Assembly (NCBI GenBank): GCA_900552325.1
Contig: URZG01000062.1
Span: 1 to 9,701 of the forward strand
From: an uncultured Porphyromonadaceae bacterium
GTDB lineage: Bacteria > Bacteroidota > Bacteroidia > Bacteroidales > Muribaculaceae
Direction of reading: 5' to 3'
DNA: 9,701 nucleotides
Below the pieces are notes generated by a model. The model was given only the letters and a program-made list of their open reading frames with translations. It did no database searches and had not been told where the DNA came from. This document shows, in pieces, positions 1-6,406 of the stretch (position 1 is the first letter of the stretch; each line of letters opens with the position of its first letter). The position numbers and the translations under genes are program-made.

Positions 1-1
1 G

Positions 2-412
2 AAGGGGTCGGTGCGCGGTCTGACAACGGCGGCTGGGATCTGGATGACGGCCATCATAGGTATGGCCGTAGGTGTGGGGATGTACTGGAGTTCGGTGATA
101 GCCACGGCGCTGATCCTTGTTATCCTCGTGGCGTTCGAGTATTACGAACACCGCGCGAATCTCGGGCAGGAGAATCGCGCGGTAAAGGTTACCGTGAAAG
201 GTATAGTAAACGATATCGCACCCTACGAGGAGGTGTTCAGGAAACACCGGGTGCATCTGTCGACCTATTTTCTCGACTATGACTATGTGAACGGCCTTAC
301 GAACCTTAACTTCATAATCCTCTCGCCGTCGCACCGCAATTATCTTCCGATGTTCGGTGCCCTGCGTGAAGTTGGCGACACAGTGTCGCTGTCGCTCGCG
401 GCCCAGGCCTGA
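2..412 (+). CDS. MgtC/SapB family membrane protein, C-terminal part (5' end outside window)
   Basis: The reading frame is open from the first complete codon at base 2, so the true start lies upstream. A GTG at 11 falls inside the conserved core and should not be taken as the start. The visible 137 residues begin with K-G-S-V-RGLTTAAGIW, the hallmark of the MgtC/SapB family, where it precedes the last membrane helices. Two hydrophobic segments follow (about WMTAIIGMAVGVGMYW and SVIATALILVILVAF), then a soluble C-terminal region of about 80 residues (from RAVKVTVKG onward) that resembles the ACT-like tail of longer MgtC proteins. MgtC proteins are inner-membrane proteins tied to magnesium limitation, acid stress and, in pathogens, control of the F-type ATPase. 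The specific role here cannot be read from the fragment. It ends 4 bases before the stop codon of the opposing TPR gene. Confidence 0.85.
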   Translation, partial: KGSVRGLTTAAGIWMTAIIGMAVGVGMYWSSVIATALILVILVAFEYYEHRANLGQENRAVKVTVKGIVNDIAPYEEVFRKHRVHLSTYFLDYDYVNGLTNLNFIILSPSHRNYLPMFGALREVGDTVSLSLAAQA

Positions 413-416
413 CGTG

Positions 417-2018
417 TCACTCGAAAATATATGCGTAGCGGCCCATCAGGTCGAGGAGGGAGTTCCCTTCGCGGATGGGCTCCACGTTGACGCGGGCGGA
501 GGTGTTGCGGGTCCAGTTCCACACGTCGGCATACCCGAGCTGCATCGAGCGGGAAGCACATTCGAGGGCTTTGGCATTGTCGCCGGCCTGGGCGTATAGG
601 CAGGCGGCGAGGTAGTTGCGCGAGCCGTCGGTGTCTTTTTCGGCCAGGAGGGAGTCGACCCACGCCAAAGCCTCTTCCTTTTTGTTGGAGAAGAGGAGCG
701 CGAAGCCGCGCAGCCCCTTGGCGATGGCGGCGGGGGTGTCGGTGTCGGCGGGGACGGCGTCAAGCATGCGCCGGTAGAGAGGAAGCGCCTTGGCCGGCTG
801 TTTGAGCCCGTTGTTGATCACCCATGCCTGGAGGAGGTAGGGCATCGGTTTGTCGGGGGTATCCATTATCATTTCGCCGAACACGGTCGAGGCGTCGTCG
901 AAACGTCCGAGGTCGTAAAGGCAGAGCCCTTTCTCGGTGCGGGCAGCTTCATTGGCGGGGTCGGTCTGGAGGGCACGCTGGATGTTACCCATCGCCTCGG
1001 AGGCGAGGCCCTGTGCCCGCTGTATGCGTGCGAGGGTGAGGTAATATTCGCCGTTGGCGGCGGTCATGGCTATCGCCTGGTTGACATTCTCGGTGGCCTC
1101 GGGATATTTGCACAGCGCCAGATAGCACTCGGCAAGCGAATTGTAGAGTCCGGCGTAGTTGTATAGGTTGTTGTCGATGATCTTGCGGTAATCGGCTATG
1201 GCCGAGGGGTAGTGGGCGTGTGCCTGGGCTATGACGCCGCGGATGTAGTAGAACATCCCCTGCTCGGGTGCCTGGGCTATGGCGTTGCCGAGGCCGGTGA
1301 TTACGGCGGGGTAGTCGGCGTCGGCCAGATTGACGAGTTCCTGGAAGGCGCGGTTGTTGGAGTCGATTGAGATGGCCATCACCAGGTCGTCGACGGCACC
1401 GGTGTTGTTGCCCATTGCGCGGCGCACGGAGGCGCGGCGCACATATATATCGGAGTCGGCTGGCATCATGGCCACGGCGTCGTCCATATAACCCTGGGCT
1501 ATGCCGAGGTTGTTCTCCTTCACCGCGACGCGGGCCAGGCCTGTGAGGGCTTCCACACCGCGCTGGTTGTGGGCGCGCAGACGTGTGTAGTCGGCTTTGG
1601 CCGCGGCATAGTCGCCGAGCTCGAACTCGCAGTTGGCTTTTTGGTAGAGAGCCATGAAGGAAGCCGGGTCGGCTTTGAGCGATTCGGTGAAGTCGGCCAG
1701 CGCCTCGGCATATTTGCCGAGCATCTGGTAGATCTCGCCGCGCAGCTGATAGGCAGCCGCGCGGAAGTCGCGGTCGTTGGCCGGGGCGTTCTTTATCGCT
1801 CCGTCGGCATCGGCGAGTGCACGGAGATACTGGTTGAATCGGTAGTATTCGTTGGCGCGGCGGAAGAGGACCTCGGCGTTGTCGGGATTGGAGGCGAGCT
1901 CCTTGTCGTAGACCTCCATCATCGCCTTTGTCATGGGGTTGTCAAGTCCGTCCTGAGCCGTGACGGGGAGGGTGGCGGCTCCTACAATCATGGCCGCGGC
2001 TATATGTTTCAGTTTCAT
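417..2018 (-). CDS. Secreted tetratricopeptide (TPR) repeat protein
   Basis: This 533-residue protein has a clear signal peptide: Lys2 and Lys4, a hydrophobic stretch at about 6-18, and a likely cleavage after PVTA (residue 21) before Gln22. It is therefore probably periplasmic or surface-exposed. Nearly all of the mature part is helical TPR-like repeats with the usual small and aromatic residues, for example around 47-80, 86-118 (RGEIYQMLGKYAEALADFTE), 120-150, 188-220, 255-315, 323-353, 357-385, 393-422, 434-460 and 467-494. TPRs are scaffolds for protein-protein contacts, and no catalytic domain is visible. The last 40 residues (GYADVWNWTRNT to the end) depart from the repeat pattern, as in related Bacteroidales TPR proteins. 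The start is 2 bases after the kdsA stop (TGA-TT-ATG), which argues for translational coupling and the same mRNA. No promoter of its own is visible. The partner is unknown. Confidence 0.9.
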   Translation of the reverse strand: MKLKHIAAAMIVGAATLPVTAQDGLDNPMTKAMMEVYDKELASNPDNAEVLFRRANEYYRFNQYLRALADADGAIKNAPANDRDFRAAAYQLRGEIYQMLGKYAEALADFTESLKADPASFMALYQKANCEFELGDYAAAKADYTRLRAHNQRGVEALTGLARVAVKENNLGIAQGYMDDAVAMMPADSDIYVRRASVRRAMGNNTGAVDDLVMAISIDSNNRAFQELVNLADADYPAVITGLGNAIAQAPEQGMFYYIRGVIAQAHAHYPSAIADYRKIIDNNLYNYAGLYNSLAECYLALCKYPEATENVNQAIAMTAANGEYYLTLARIQRAQGLASEAMGNIQRALQTDPANEAARTEKGLCLYDLGRFDDASTVFGEMIMDTPDKPMPYLLQAWVINNGLKQPAKALPLYRRMLDAVPADTDTPAAIAKGLRGFALLFSNKKEEALAWVDSLLAEKDTDGSRNYLAACLYAQAGDNAKALECASRSMQLGYADVWNWTRNTSARVNVEPIREGNSLLDLMGRYAYIFE

Positions 2019-2020
2019 AA

Positions 2021-2842
2021 TCAGAATTTGTTAACGGTCATACGCAGTGCTGTGAGGTGTTCGAGCAGCTGCGGGAGGAGGTCGAGACGAAGCATGTTGG
2101 CGCCGTCGGAGAGGGCTTTGGAGGGCTCGGGATGCGTCTCGATGAAGATGCCGTCGCAACCGGTGGCGATTCCGGCGCGGGCTATGGTCTCGATCATGTC
2201 GGGGCGTCCTCCGGTAACACCGGCGGCCTGGTTGGGCTGCTGGAGCGAGTGTGTGACGTCGAGGATCACCGGGCAGCCGTTCTGCTGCATCTCGGGGATG
2301 CCGCGGTAGTCCACGATGAGGTCCTGATAACCGAAAGTGGTGCCGCGCTCGGTTACGGCCACCTGCGGATTTCCGGCCTGACGCACCTTCTCCACGGCGT
2401 GGCGCATGGCTCCGGGCGAGAGGAACTGTCCTTTCTTGATATTGACCATGCGGCCGGTGCGCGCGGCGGCCACCAGGAGGTCGGTCTGCCGGCACAGGAA
2501 GGCCGGAATCTGCAGCATATCCACGAACTCGGCGGCCATTTCGGCCTCCGGGGCTGAGTGGATGTCGGTCACGGTGGGTATGCCGTAGGTCTCGCTGACT
2601 TTCCGGAGAATGTGGAGGGCTTCGATGTCGCCGATGCCGGTGAAGGAATCCAGGCGCGACCGGTTGGCCTTGCGGTAGGAACCTTTGAACACGTAGGGTA
2701 TGCCGAGGCGGTCGGTCACCTCTTTTACTTTTCCGGCTATGTCGATGGCCATCTGCTCCCCTTCGATTGCACAGGGGCCGGCAAGGAGGAAGAAGTTGCC
2801 GCAGGGGGAGGAGGCGAGGTATTCTGTCAAGTCTATATTCAT
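2021..2842 (-). CDS. kdsA: 3-deoxy-8-phosphooctulonate synthase (KDO-8-P synthase), metal-dependent class
   Basis: The enzyme condenses phosphoenolpyruvate with arabinose 5-phosphate to give KDO-8-phosphate, a cytosolic step toward the KDO of lipid A/LPS core. The 273-residue length is normal. Family motifs are all present: LAGPCAIEG (20-28), FKGSYRKANRS (52-62), KKGQFLSPGAM (136-146), ERGTTFGYQDL (165-175), DVTHSLQQPNQ (195-205) and FIETHPEPSKALSDG (233-247). Cys24, His198, Glu235 and Asp246 match the four metal ligands known in the Aquifex enzyme (Cys11, His185, Glu222, Asp233) with one constant offset of 13, so this should be the metal-dependent form rather than the E. coli-type enzyme with Asn at the Cys position. 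It lies 43 bp downstream of rsmE and 2 bp upstream of the TPR gene, probably in one transcript. The spacer in front carries a tandem ATTACCGT repeat. Confidence 0.96.
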   Translation of the reverse strand: MNIDLTEYLASSPCGNFFLLAGPCAIEGEQMAIDIAGKVKEVTDRLGIPYVFKGSYRKANRSRLDSFTGIGDIEALHILRKVSETYGIPTVTDIHSAPEAEMAAEFVDMLQIPAFLCRQTDLLVAAARTGRMVNIKKGQFLSPGAMRHAVEKVRQAGNPQVAVTERGTTFGYQDLIVDYRGIPEMQQNGCPVILDVTHSLQQPNQAAGVTGGRPDMIETIARAGIATGCDGIFIETHPEPSKALSDGANMLRLDLLPQLLEHLTALRMTVNKF

Positions 2843-2859
2843 TACCGTATTACCGTATT
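2841..2859. repeat. Two tandem ATTACCGT octamers in the rsmE-kdsA spacer
   Basis: The plus strand reads attaccgt twice followed by att, directly touching the kdsA start codon (2840-2842). The 12-mer TACCGTATTACC at 2843-2854 recurs exactly, as its reverse complement, at 4193-4204 just upstream of the GxxExxY gene. A related octamer, ATTACCGG, is repeated three times downstream of uvrA (6606-6630). On the kdsA mRNA the unit reads ACGGTAAT. Its role is not known. Confidence 0.7.
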
Positions 2860-2885
2860 TTTAGATTGTGAGTGGAGCAAAAGGT

Positions 2886-3599
2886 TTATCCTTGCATCAT
2901 GTTTATGGTATGGATGGTCTGGCAGGCAGCGAGGGCGGCGGTCTCGGTGCGCAGCCGCGCGTCGCCGAGCGACACCGGCACGAATCCGGCGTCAAGAGCC
3001 GCCTCTATCTCTTCGGGAGAGAAATCCCCTTCGGGACCGATAAGTATCGCCGTGGGGAGCCCGGGCCGGTATTCGCGGGCGAGGAGGCGCCGGGGCTTGT
3101 CGGCCTCGCAATGGGCGATGAATTTCTGCGGGATGGCGGCGCTGTCGGCGATGAAGCGTTTGAGCGGCGTCATGGGGCAGATTTCGGGCATCGTGGCTTT
3201 GAGGCTTTGTTTCACGGCAGAGAGTGCGATGCGTTCGAGGCGTTCGGGTTTGAGTTCCTTGCGTTCGGACCACCGGCAGAGCAGCGGCACGAAGCGGTCG
3301 AAACCGATCTCGGTGAGTTTCTCCACAAGCCACTCCATGCGGTCGAGGTGTTTTGTCGGGGCCACGGCCACGGTGACCGGAGCCGGCCAGAAAGGTGGCA
3401 CCGGCGTGCGCTCCACCACCTCCACGCGCGTGCGCTTGGGGTGAGCCTCGGTGATGCGGCAGCTGAGGCGGGAGCCGCGCCCGTCGATCACCTCTATTAT
3501 GTCGCCCTCCTTATGGCGGAGCACCTTGACGCAGTGCTGCGACTCCCCTTCGGGGAGCACACCCTCCGCCTCGACCTCCGGCCCATAAAACTGTATCAT
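2886..3599 (-). CDS. rsmE: 16S rRNA (uracil1498-N3)-methyltransferase
   Basis: RsmE is an S-adenosylmethionine-dependent SPOUT enzyme that methylates N3 of U1498 in the decoding region of 16S rRNA, acting on the 30S particle. The 237-residue protein has the N-terminal PUA-like RNA-binding domain (about 1-70, with HCVKVLRHKEGD at 22-33) and the C-terminal trefoil-knot domain (about 75-237). Diagnostic motifs are HLDRMEWLVEKLTEIG (84-99), the Ser-Glu-Arg of CRWSERKELK (108-117), VKQSLKATMPEI (129-140), IGPEGDFSPEEI (187-198) and LGDARLRTETAA (211-222). The last two form the knot that binds the cofactor. It is the first gene of the probable rsmE-kdsA-TPR operon. Its start lies only 30 bp from the edge of the GxxExxY inverted-repeat unit, so that insertion forms or displaces its upstream region. 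I could not find a convincing promoter box in what remains. Confidence 0.95.
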   Translation of the reverse strand: MIQFYGPEVEAEGVLPEGESQHCVKVLRHKEGDIIEVIDGRGSRLSCRITEAHPKRTRVEVVERTPVPPFWPAPVTVAVAPTKHLDRMEWLVEKLTEIGFDRFVPLLCRWSERKELKPERLERIALSAVKQSLKATMPEICPMTPLKRFIADSAAIPQKFIAHCEADKPRRLLAREYRPGLPTAILIGPEGDFSPEEIEAALDAGFVPVSLGDARLRTETAALAACQTIHTINMMQG

Positions 3600-3629
3600 A
3601 CTTCTCTATAGTTCATTAGTAAATTGCTT

Positions 3630-3709
3630 TCTCGCAGATGTCTTGACTCTCGCAGATAAAACGGATAAACGGATACCGGCGCAAATCCAACGGATGTTCG
3701 CAGGCTCAC
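3630..3709. repeat. Left arm of the 80-bp inverted repeat
   Basis: The arm begins TCTCGCAGATGTCTTGAC and ends TTCGCAGGCTCAC. It contains two copies of TCTCGCAGA and three of CGGAT (3662, 3670, 3691); a fourth CGGAT lies in the degenerate extension at 3721. It pairs with 4258-4337, and the four mismatches are at 3639, 3682, 3684 and 3703. It lies downstream of the GxxExxY stop and directly upstream of rsmE. Confidence 0.93.
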
Positions 3710-3766
3710 CAAAGATTCAACGGATTTATAATAGTTGAGTTGCTCCGAAAATAAAAATTATCCATT

Positions 3767-4171
3767 TTATTTAAAAGGGTCATAAAGGGGATTGATTACA
3801 CGATGGAAGTTTTCACCTATGTTGGCTGAATTAAAGTTTACTAAGATTCCTACGTGCCTGTTTGTAAGTCTTAGATAAGTGAGCAGCTGTTTGTAGTGAA
3901 CATCCTTTATTTCAGCCACAGATTTTATTTCCACTATCACCGAGTCATTGACCACCAAATCCAACCGTAGACTGTTGCTCAAAGTTATTCCTTTGTAGGT
4001 CAATGGAACAACTTGTTGAGTTTTGACGTCAAAACCTTTATCACGCAAAACCACAGTCATTACCTCTTCATAAACGGATTCAAGAAGCCCTGGACCCAAT
4101 ACATTATATGTCTCGAAGATGGCCCCGATTATTCCGTGGGTAATCTCGTTTTCGTCTAATTGAGCGAGCAT
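3767..4171 (-). CDS. GxxExxY family protein (predicted PD-(D/E)XK-like fold)
   Basis: The 134-residue protein carries the family-defining motif G28-L-L-E31-S-V-Y34 within GPGLLESVYEEVM. It then has a restriction-endonuclease-like core: Asp71 in LRLDLVV followed by Glu81-Ile-Lys83 in VIVEIKSV, the D...ExK arrangement of PD-(D/E)XK nucleases. The length fits the family (about 125-135 residues), so it appears complete. There is no signal peptide or membrane segment. GxxExxY proteins are small, often multicopy and of unproven function; nuclease activity is a prediction. The AT-rich composition contrasts with the neighbouring genes, and the gene is enclosed by the 80-bp inverted repeats, both signs of transfer. 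The start is the only Met preceding the conserved NEITHGIIGAIFETYNVLG segment. Confidence 0.9.
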   Translation of the reverse strand: MLAQLDENEITHGIIGAIFETYNVLGPGLLESVYEEVMTVVLRDKGFDVKTQQVVPLTYKGITLSNSLRLDLVVNDSVIVEIKSVAEIKDVHYKQLLTYLRLTNRHVGILVNFNSANIGENFHRVINPLYDPFK

Positions 4172-4257
4172 CTCTTATCTATTATTTTAAGGGGTAATAC
4201 GGTACTTTGTCATACGACTTAGGATAACCCGAGGTAATTACATCCGTTTATTCTTAT

Positions 4258-4337
4258 GTGAGCTTGCGAACATCCGTTGGATTTACCCCGGTATCCGTTT
4301 ATCCGTTTTATCTGCGAGAGTCAAGACTTCTGCGAGA
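4258..4337. repeat. Right arm of the 80-bp inverted repeat
   Basis: This is the reverse complement of 3630-3709 apart from four substitutions. It starts GTGAGCTTGCGAACATCC and ends TCAAGACTTCTGCGAGA. The ATCCG copies at 4272, 4293 and 4301 mirror the CGGAT copies of the left arm exactly, as does the one at 4242 outside the high-identity block. It lies upstream of the GxxExxY gene and 28 bp beyond the nupG stop codon. Confidence 0.93.
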
Positions 4338-4365
4338 GATGTAATAATCCGTGGGAGGAGGGGGA

Positions 4366-5712
4366 TCAGACGGGGGAGGGGGTGTCTTCGGCGGCGGAGA
4401 TCTCGCGGGGAGTGACGCTGGCGTCGTTGCGGTCGTCGCGGAAGATGAATATGAAGAGTATGGCGATCACCAGGGCGTAGCCGGCGAAGATCATCCACGA
4501 GGTGCGCCAGCCTGCGAGCTGCTCTTCCAGCGGGGCGGTGGCCACGACGTTGTGGTTCACGATGGCCATGGCGGCGAGGGTGCCGATGGTGGCTCCGAGG
4601 CCGTTGGTCATTATCATGAATATCCCCTGGGCGCTGGAGCGCATGGAGGGTGAGGTTTCCTTGTCGACGTAGAGGCCGCCGCTGACGTTGAAGAAGTCGA
4701 AGGCGATGCCATAGACTATGCAGGAGAGGATGAACATCCACAGCCCCGAGGCCGGGTCGCCGATGCCGAAGAATCCGAAACGGAGCACCCAGGCGAACAT
4801 CGACATGAGCATCACTCCCTTGATGCCGAAGCGTTTGAGGCAGAACGGGATGAGAAGGATGCAGCATGTCTCGCTGATCTGCGACAGAGAGATGAGCGCG
4901 TTGGCGTTCTGTGCCGCCCAGGCGTCGGCATAGGCCGGAAGATCCTTGAAGAAGGTGATATAGGGATTGGCGTAGCCGTTGGTGATCTGGAGCGAAACGC
5001 CGAGCATCATGCTGAAGATGAAGAAAATGGCCATCTTCTTCTGCTTGAAGAGGGAGAAGGCGCTGAGGCCGAGGCGGTCAATCCAGTTACCCTCGGCGGG
5101 AGCCTTGCTCACCGGGCATTTCGGCATGGTGAGTGCGTAGAACACCATGATTAAGCTGAATATGGCCGATACGAACATCTGCATGTAGGTGGTCTGGAAT
5201 TTAGCGCCCTCCGGTCCTGCGAAGTTCACGAACAACATGGCGCAGATAAAACCTATCGTGCCGAAGATGCGGATCGGAGGGAAATCCTTAACCGTGTCGA
5301 GTCCGGCTTTAGTCAGGGCGTTGAAGGCCACGGAGTTGTTTAGGCCGATGGTGGGCATGAAGAACGCCACCGACACGGTGTATAGGGTGAAGAGCGGGGC
5401 GAACTCCACCGTGGAGGCCGTCATGCAGTAAAGACCGGAGAGTGCCATGAACAGGCCGGCGAGAAGCTGGCAGATGCTGAGCATGCGCTGAGCCTGGATC
5501 CAGCGGTCGGCGATGATGCCGATAATCGAGGGCATTATCAGCGACACGATTCCCTGCACGGCATAGAACCAGCCTATCTCCGAGCCGAGACCGACATTGA
5601 AAAGATAATTGCCGAGTGAAGTAAGATAGGAACCCCAGACGGCGAATTCCATAAAGTTAAGGGCTGAAAGTCGCACTTTCAGCCCCGTTTTTGATGCTGT
5701 CATTGCGGTCAT
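4366..5712 (-). CDS. nupG: Nucleoside:H+ symporter, NupG/XapB-type MFS permease
   Basis: This 448-residue inner-membrane protein has about twelve hydrophobic segments and matches the nucleoside:H+ symporter branch of the major facilitator superfamily, as I recall the E. coli NupG sequence. Shared blocks include EFAVWGSYLTSLGNYLF (22-38), GIIADRW (65-71), the strongly conserved DFPPIRIFGTIGFI (143-156), FKQKKMAIFFIFSMMLG (222-238), LQITNGYANP (241-250), SQISET (277-282), FDFFNVSGGLYVDKE (338-352) and AQGIFMIMTNG (361-371). It should import purine and pyrimidine nucleosides using the proton gradient; substrate range cannot be read from sequence. The C-terminal tail is a short polar cytoplasmic segment. 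Met1 and Met4 are both possible starts, and Met4 begins the aligned part. It is transcribed toward the GxxExxY cassette with no terminator seen after its stop. Confidence 0.92.
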   Translation of the reverse strand: MTAMTASKTGLKVRLSALNFMEFAVWGSYLTSLGNYLFNVGLGSEIGWFYAVQGIVSLIMPSIIGIIADRWIQAQRMLSICQLLAGLFMALSGLYCMTASTVEFAPLFTLYTVSVAFFMPTIGLNNSVAFNALTKAGLDTVKDFPPIRIFGTIGFICAMLFVNFAGPEGAKFQTTYMQMFVSAIFSLIMVFYALTMPKCPVSKAPAEGNWIDRLGLSAFSLFKQKKMAIFFIFSMMLGVSLQITNGYANPYITFFKDLPAYADAWAAQNANALISLSQISETCCILLIPFCLKRFGIKGVMLMSMFAWVLRFGFFGIGDPASGLWMFILSCIVYGIAFDFFNVSGGLYVDKETSPSMRSSAQGIFMIMTNGLGATIGTLAAMAIVNHNVVATAPLEEQLAGWRTSWMIFAGYALVIAILFIFIFRDDRNDASVTPREISAAEDTPSPV

Positions 5713-5750
5713 ATTGATGATGCTTTTGTAGTTTTAGGAATTAAGGTCAA

Positions 5751-5758
5751 CAAAAGTA
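5751..5758 (-). promoter_or_regulatory. Possible promoter -7 box for nupG
   Basis: The minus strand reads TACTTTTG, matching the Bacteroidota -7 consensus TAnnTTTG, 38 bp before the nupG start. The nearest upstream TTTG (5771-5774) is only 12 bases away instead of the usual 19-21, so the -33 element is poor or absent. It gives nupG a plausible transcript start of its own, separate from the toxin-antitoxin remnant. Confidence 0.4.
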
Positions 5759-5817
5759 GCTAAAAATCCGCAAATCCCCCACCTCTAAATAAATAAAAAT
5801 GCTCCGTCCAACTGCAG

Positions 5818-6046
5818 TTAGTTCTGAATAAGATTTGAAATACGGTCGACAAGCAACCTGCTCTTTGGAAGAAGAGGTTGAATATCTTCTTTTGTCCAGT
5901 CAAACAGGTCATCATAGTCACCGGTCTGCCTCATTCTGAAAAGTTCTTTAAGAAGTCTGGATTCATTGGGTGTAAGGATGCCGTTCTTAACAAAATGGAG
6001 GCCTGTATGAGATTATGGCCTGACGTTCGTCGGGGTTTAAAGTCAC
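5818..6046 (-). pseudogene. HEPN domain protein remnant with internal deletion (MNT/HEPN pair)
   Basis: Two pieces of one HEPN gene can be read in different frames. The N-terminal piece starts at GTG 6044-6046 and reads (M)TLNPDERQAIISYR down to 6002, then runs to a stop at 5987-5989. The C-terminal piece, in the next frame from 6003, reads GLHFVKNGIL, then LFRMRQTGDYDDLFDWT and PLLPKSRLL, ending with TAA at 5818-5820. These are the start and end of a COG1895-type HEPN protein, typically about 130 residues. The central helices, normally carrying the AxRxYYAxYYAA-like segment, are missing, roughly 55 codons. The junction falls at about 6001-6004, where both frames share GG. With only about 76 coding residues in two frames, the product cannot fold as HEPN. 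In intact pairs HEPN is the RNase toxin; here it is dead. Start and end assignments rest on family memory. Confidence 0.82.
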
Positions 6047-6052
6047 TTTAAT

Positions 6053-6380
6053 TCAATTTTTAAATATGATTACGCCGTCTCGTTCAACGTTTTTATAAAA
6101 TGGGAGGCAGTTCCGTTTGAGCCATCCTGCAAATGAGTAGACCCGTGTGTTGACAATCTCACCGAAGTCAAGGCCGATACTGTCAAAAGGCCACGCAAAA
6201 TTGTCTATGGCAGATTCCGGCAACTTTTCTTCGCCGGGGACGAGCAGGTGTAAATCCCAGTCGGAATCAGCCTCTTGCTCTTGATCCATAAAGGGATAGC
6301 CGGGATCCTTTGGGAAGAATTTCGGCGGCCTTTGCTTTGATTGCTTCTATTAAAAGTGCATATTTAGCGGAATCCGACAT
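6053..6380 (-). pseudogene. MNT-type nucleotidyltransferase, frameshifted in the catalytic loop
   Basis: The gene starts at ATG 6378-6380 (MSDSAKYALLIEAI), continues through KGSRLSLYGSRARG and hits TGA at 6267-6269. The rest of the domain, ADSDWDLHLLVPGEEK to LPFYKNVERDGVIIFKN, lies in another frame ending at 6053. The GS...DxD metal- and nucleotide-binding motif of minimal nucleotidyltransferases is therefore split between frames. The usual spacing is GSRARG, about five residues, then SDxDL; here it is shorter, which fits a loss of about 11 bases. A 78-residue ORF starting at an out-of-frame ATG (6287-6289) covers only the C-terminal half and is not a real gene start. In intact pairs the MNT protein modifies and silences the HEPN toxin. 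The HEPN remnant starts 6 bases downstream, so the two formed an operon. Confidence 0.85.
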
Positions 6381-6406
6381 TTTGAGATTACTGGTGTTAG
6401 ATGATG

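Larger units (their letters stand above)
3630..4337 (-). mobile_element. 708-bp inverted-repeat cassette carrying a lone GxxExxY gene (putative non-autonomous element)
   Basis: Two 80-bp arms (3630-3709 and 4258-4337) are reverse complements at 76 of 80 positions with no gap. Weaker symmetry in the same register continues to 3725 and 4242 (88 of 96 in total). The only gene between them is the GxxExxY CDS. The cassette is AT-rich beside GC-rich neighbours (a 60-base sample counts 40% GC against 67% in uvrA). It sits entirely in the nupG-rsmE intergenic space, 28 bp from one gene and 30 bp from the other. No transposase and no clear target-site duplication are visible, so mobility is inferred from symmetry, composition and placement only. 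It may be moved in trans, or be a repeat family that spreads by another route. Confidence 0.6.

Noticed and set aside
1569..2309. A 246-codon plus-strand open frame across the TPR-kdsA junction
   Set aside because: It is antisense to two well-supported genes and has no recognisable motifs.
3615..4350. Target-site duplication at the ends of the inverted-repeat unit
   Set aside because: The bases outside the arms (ending GTAAATTGCTT on the left and starting GATGTAATAATCC on the right) share only GTAA by position-independent chance; no adjacent direct repeat is seen.
5761..5817. Intrinsic terminator after the HEPN remnant
   Set aside because: There is a T-rich stretch on the minus strand but no matching inverted repeat in front of it.
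6262..6275. Programmed +1 frameshift at GGC-TGA in the MNT gene
   Set aside because: Skipping the T would join RG to DSDWD, but the catalytic loop would be too short, no stimulatory structure is evident, and the partner HEPN gene is broken as well, so decay is simpler.
6053..6289. A standalone 78-residue protein
   Set aside because: Its Met is out of frame with the real MNT N-terminus; it is the C-terminal half of a frameshifted nucleotidyltransferase.
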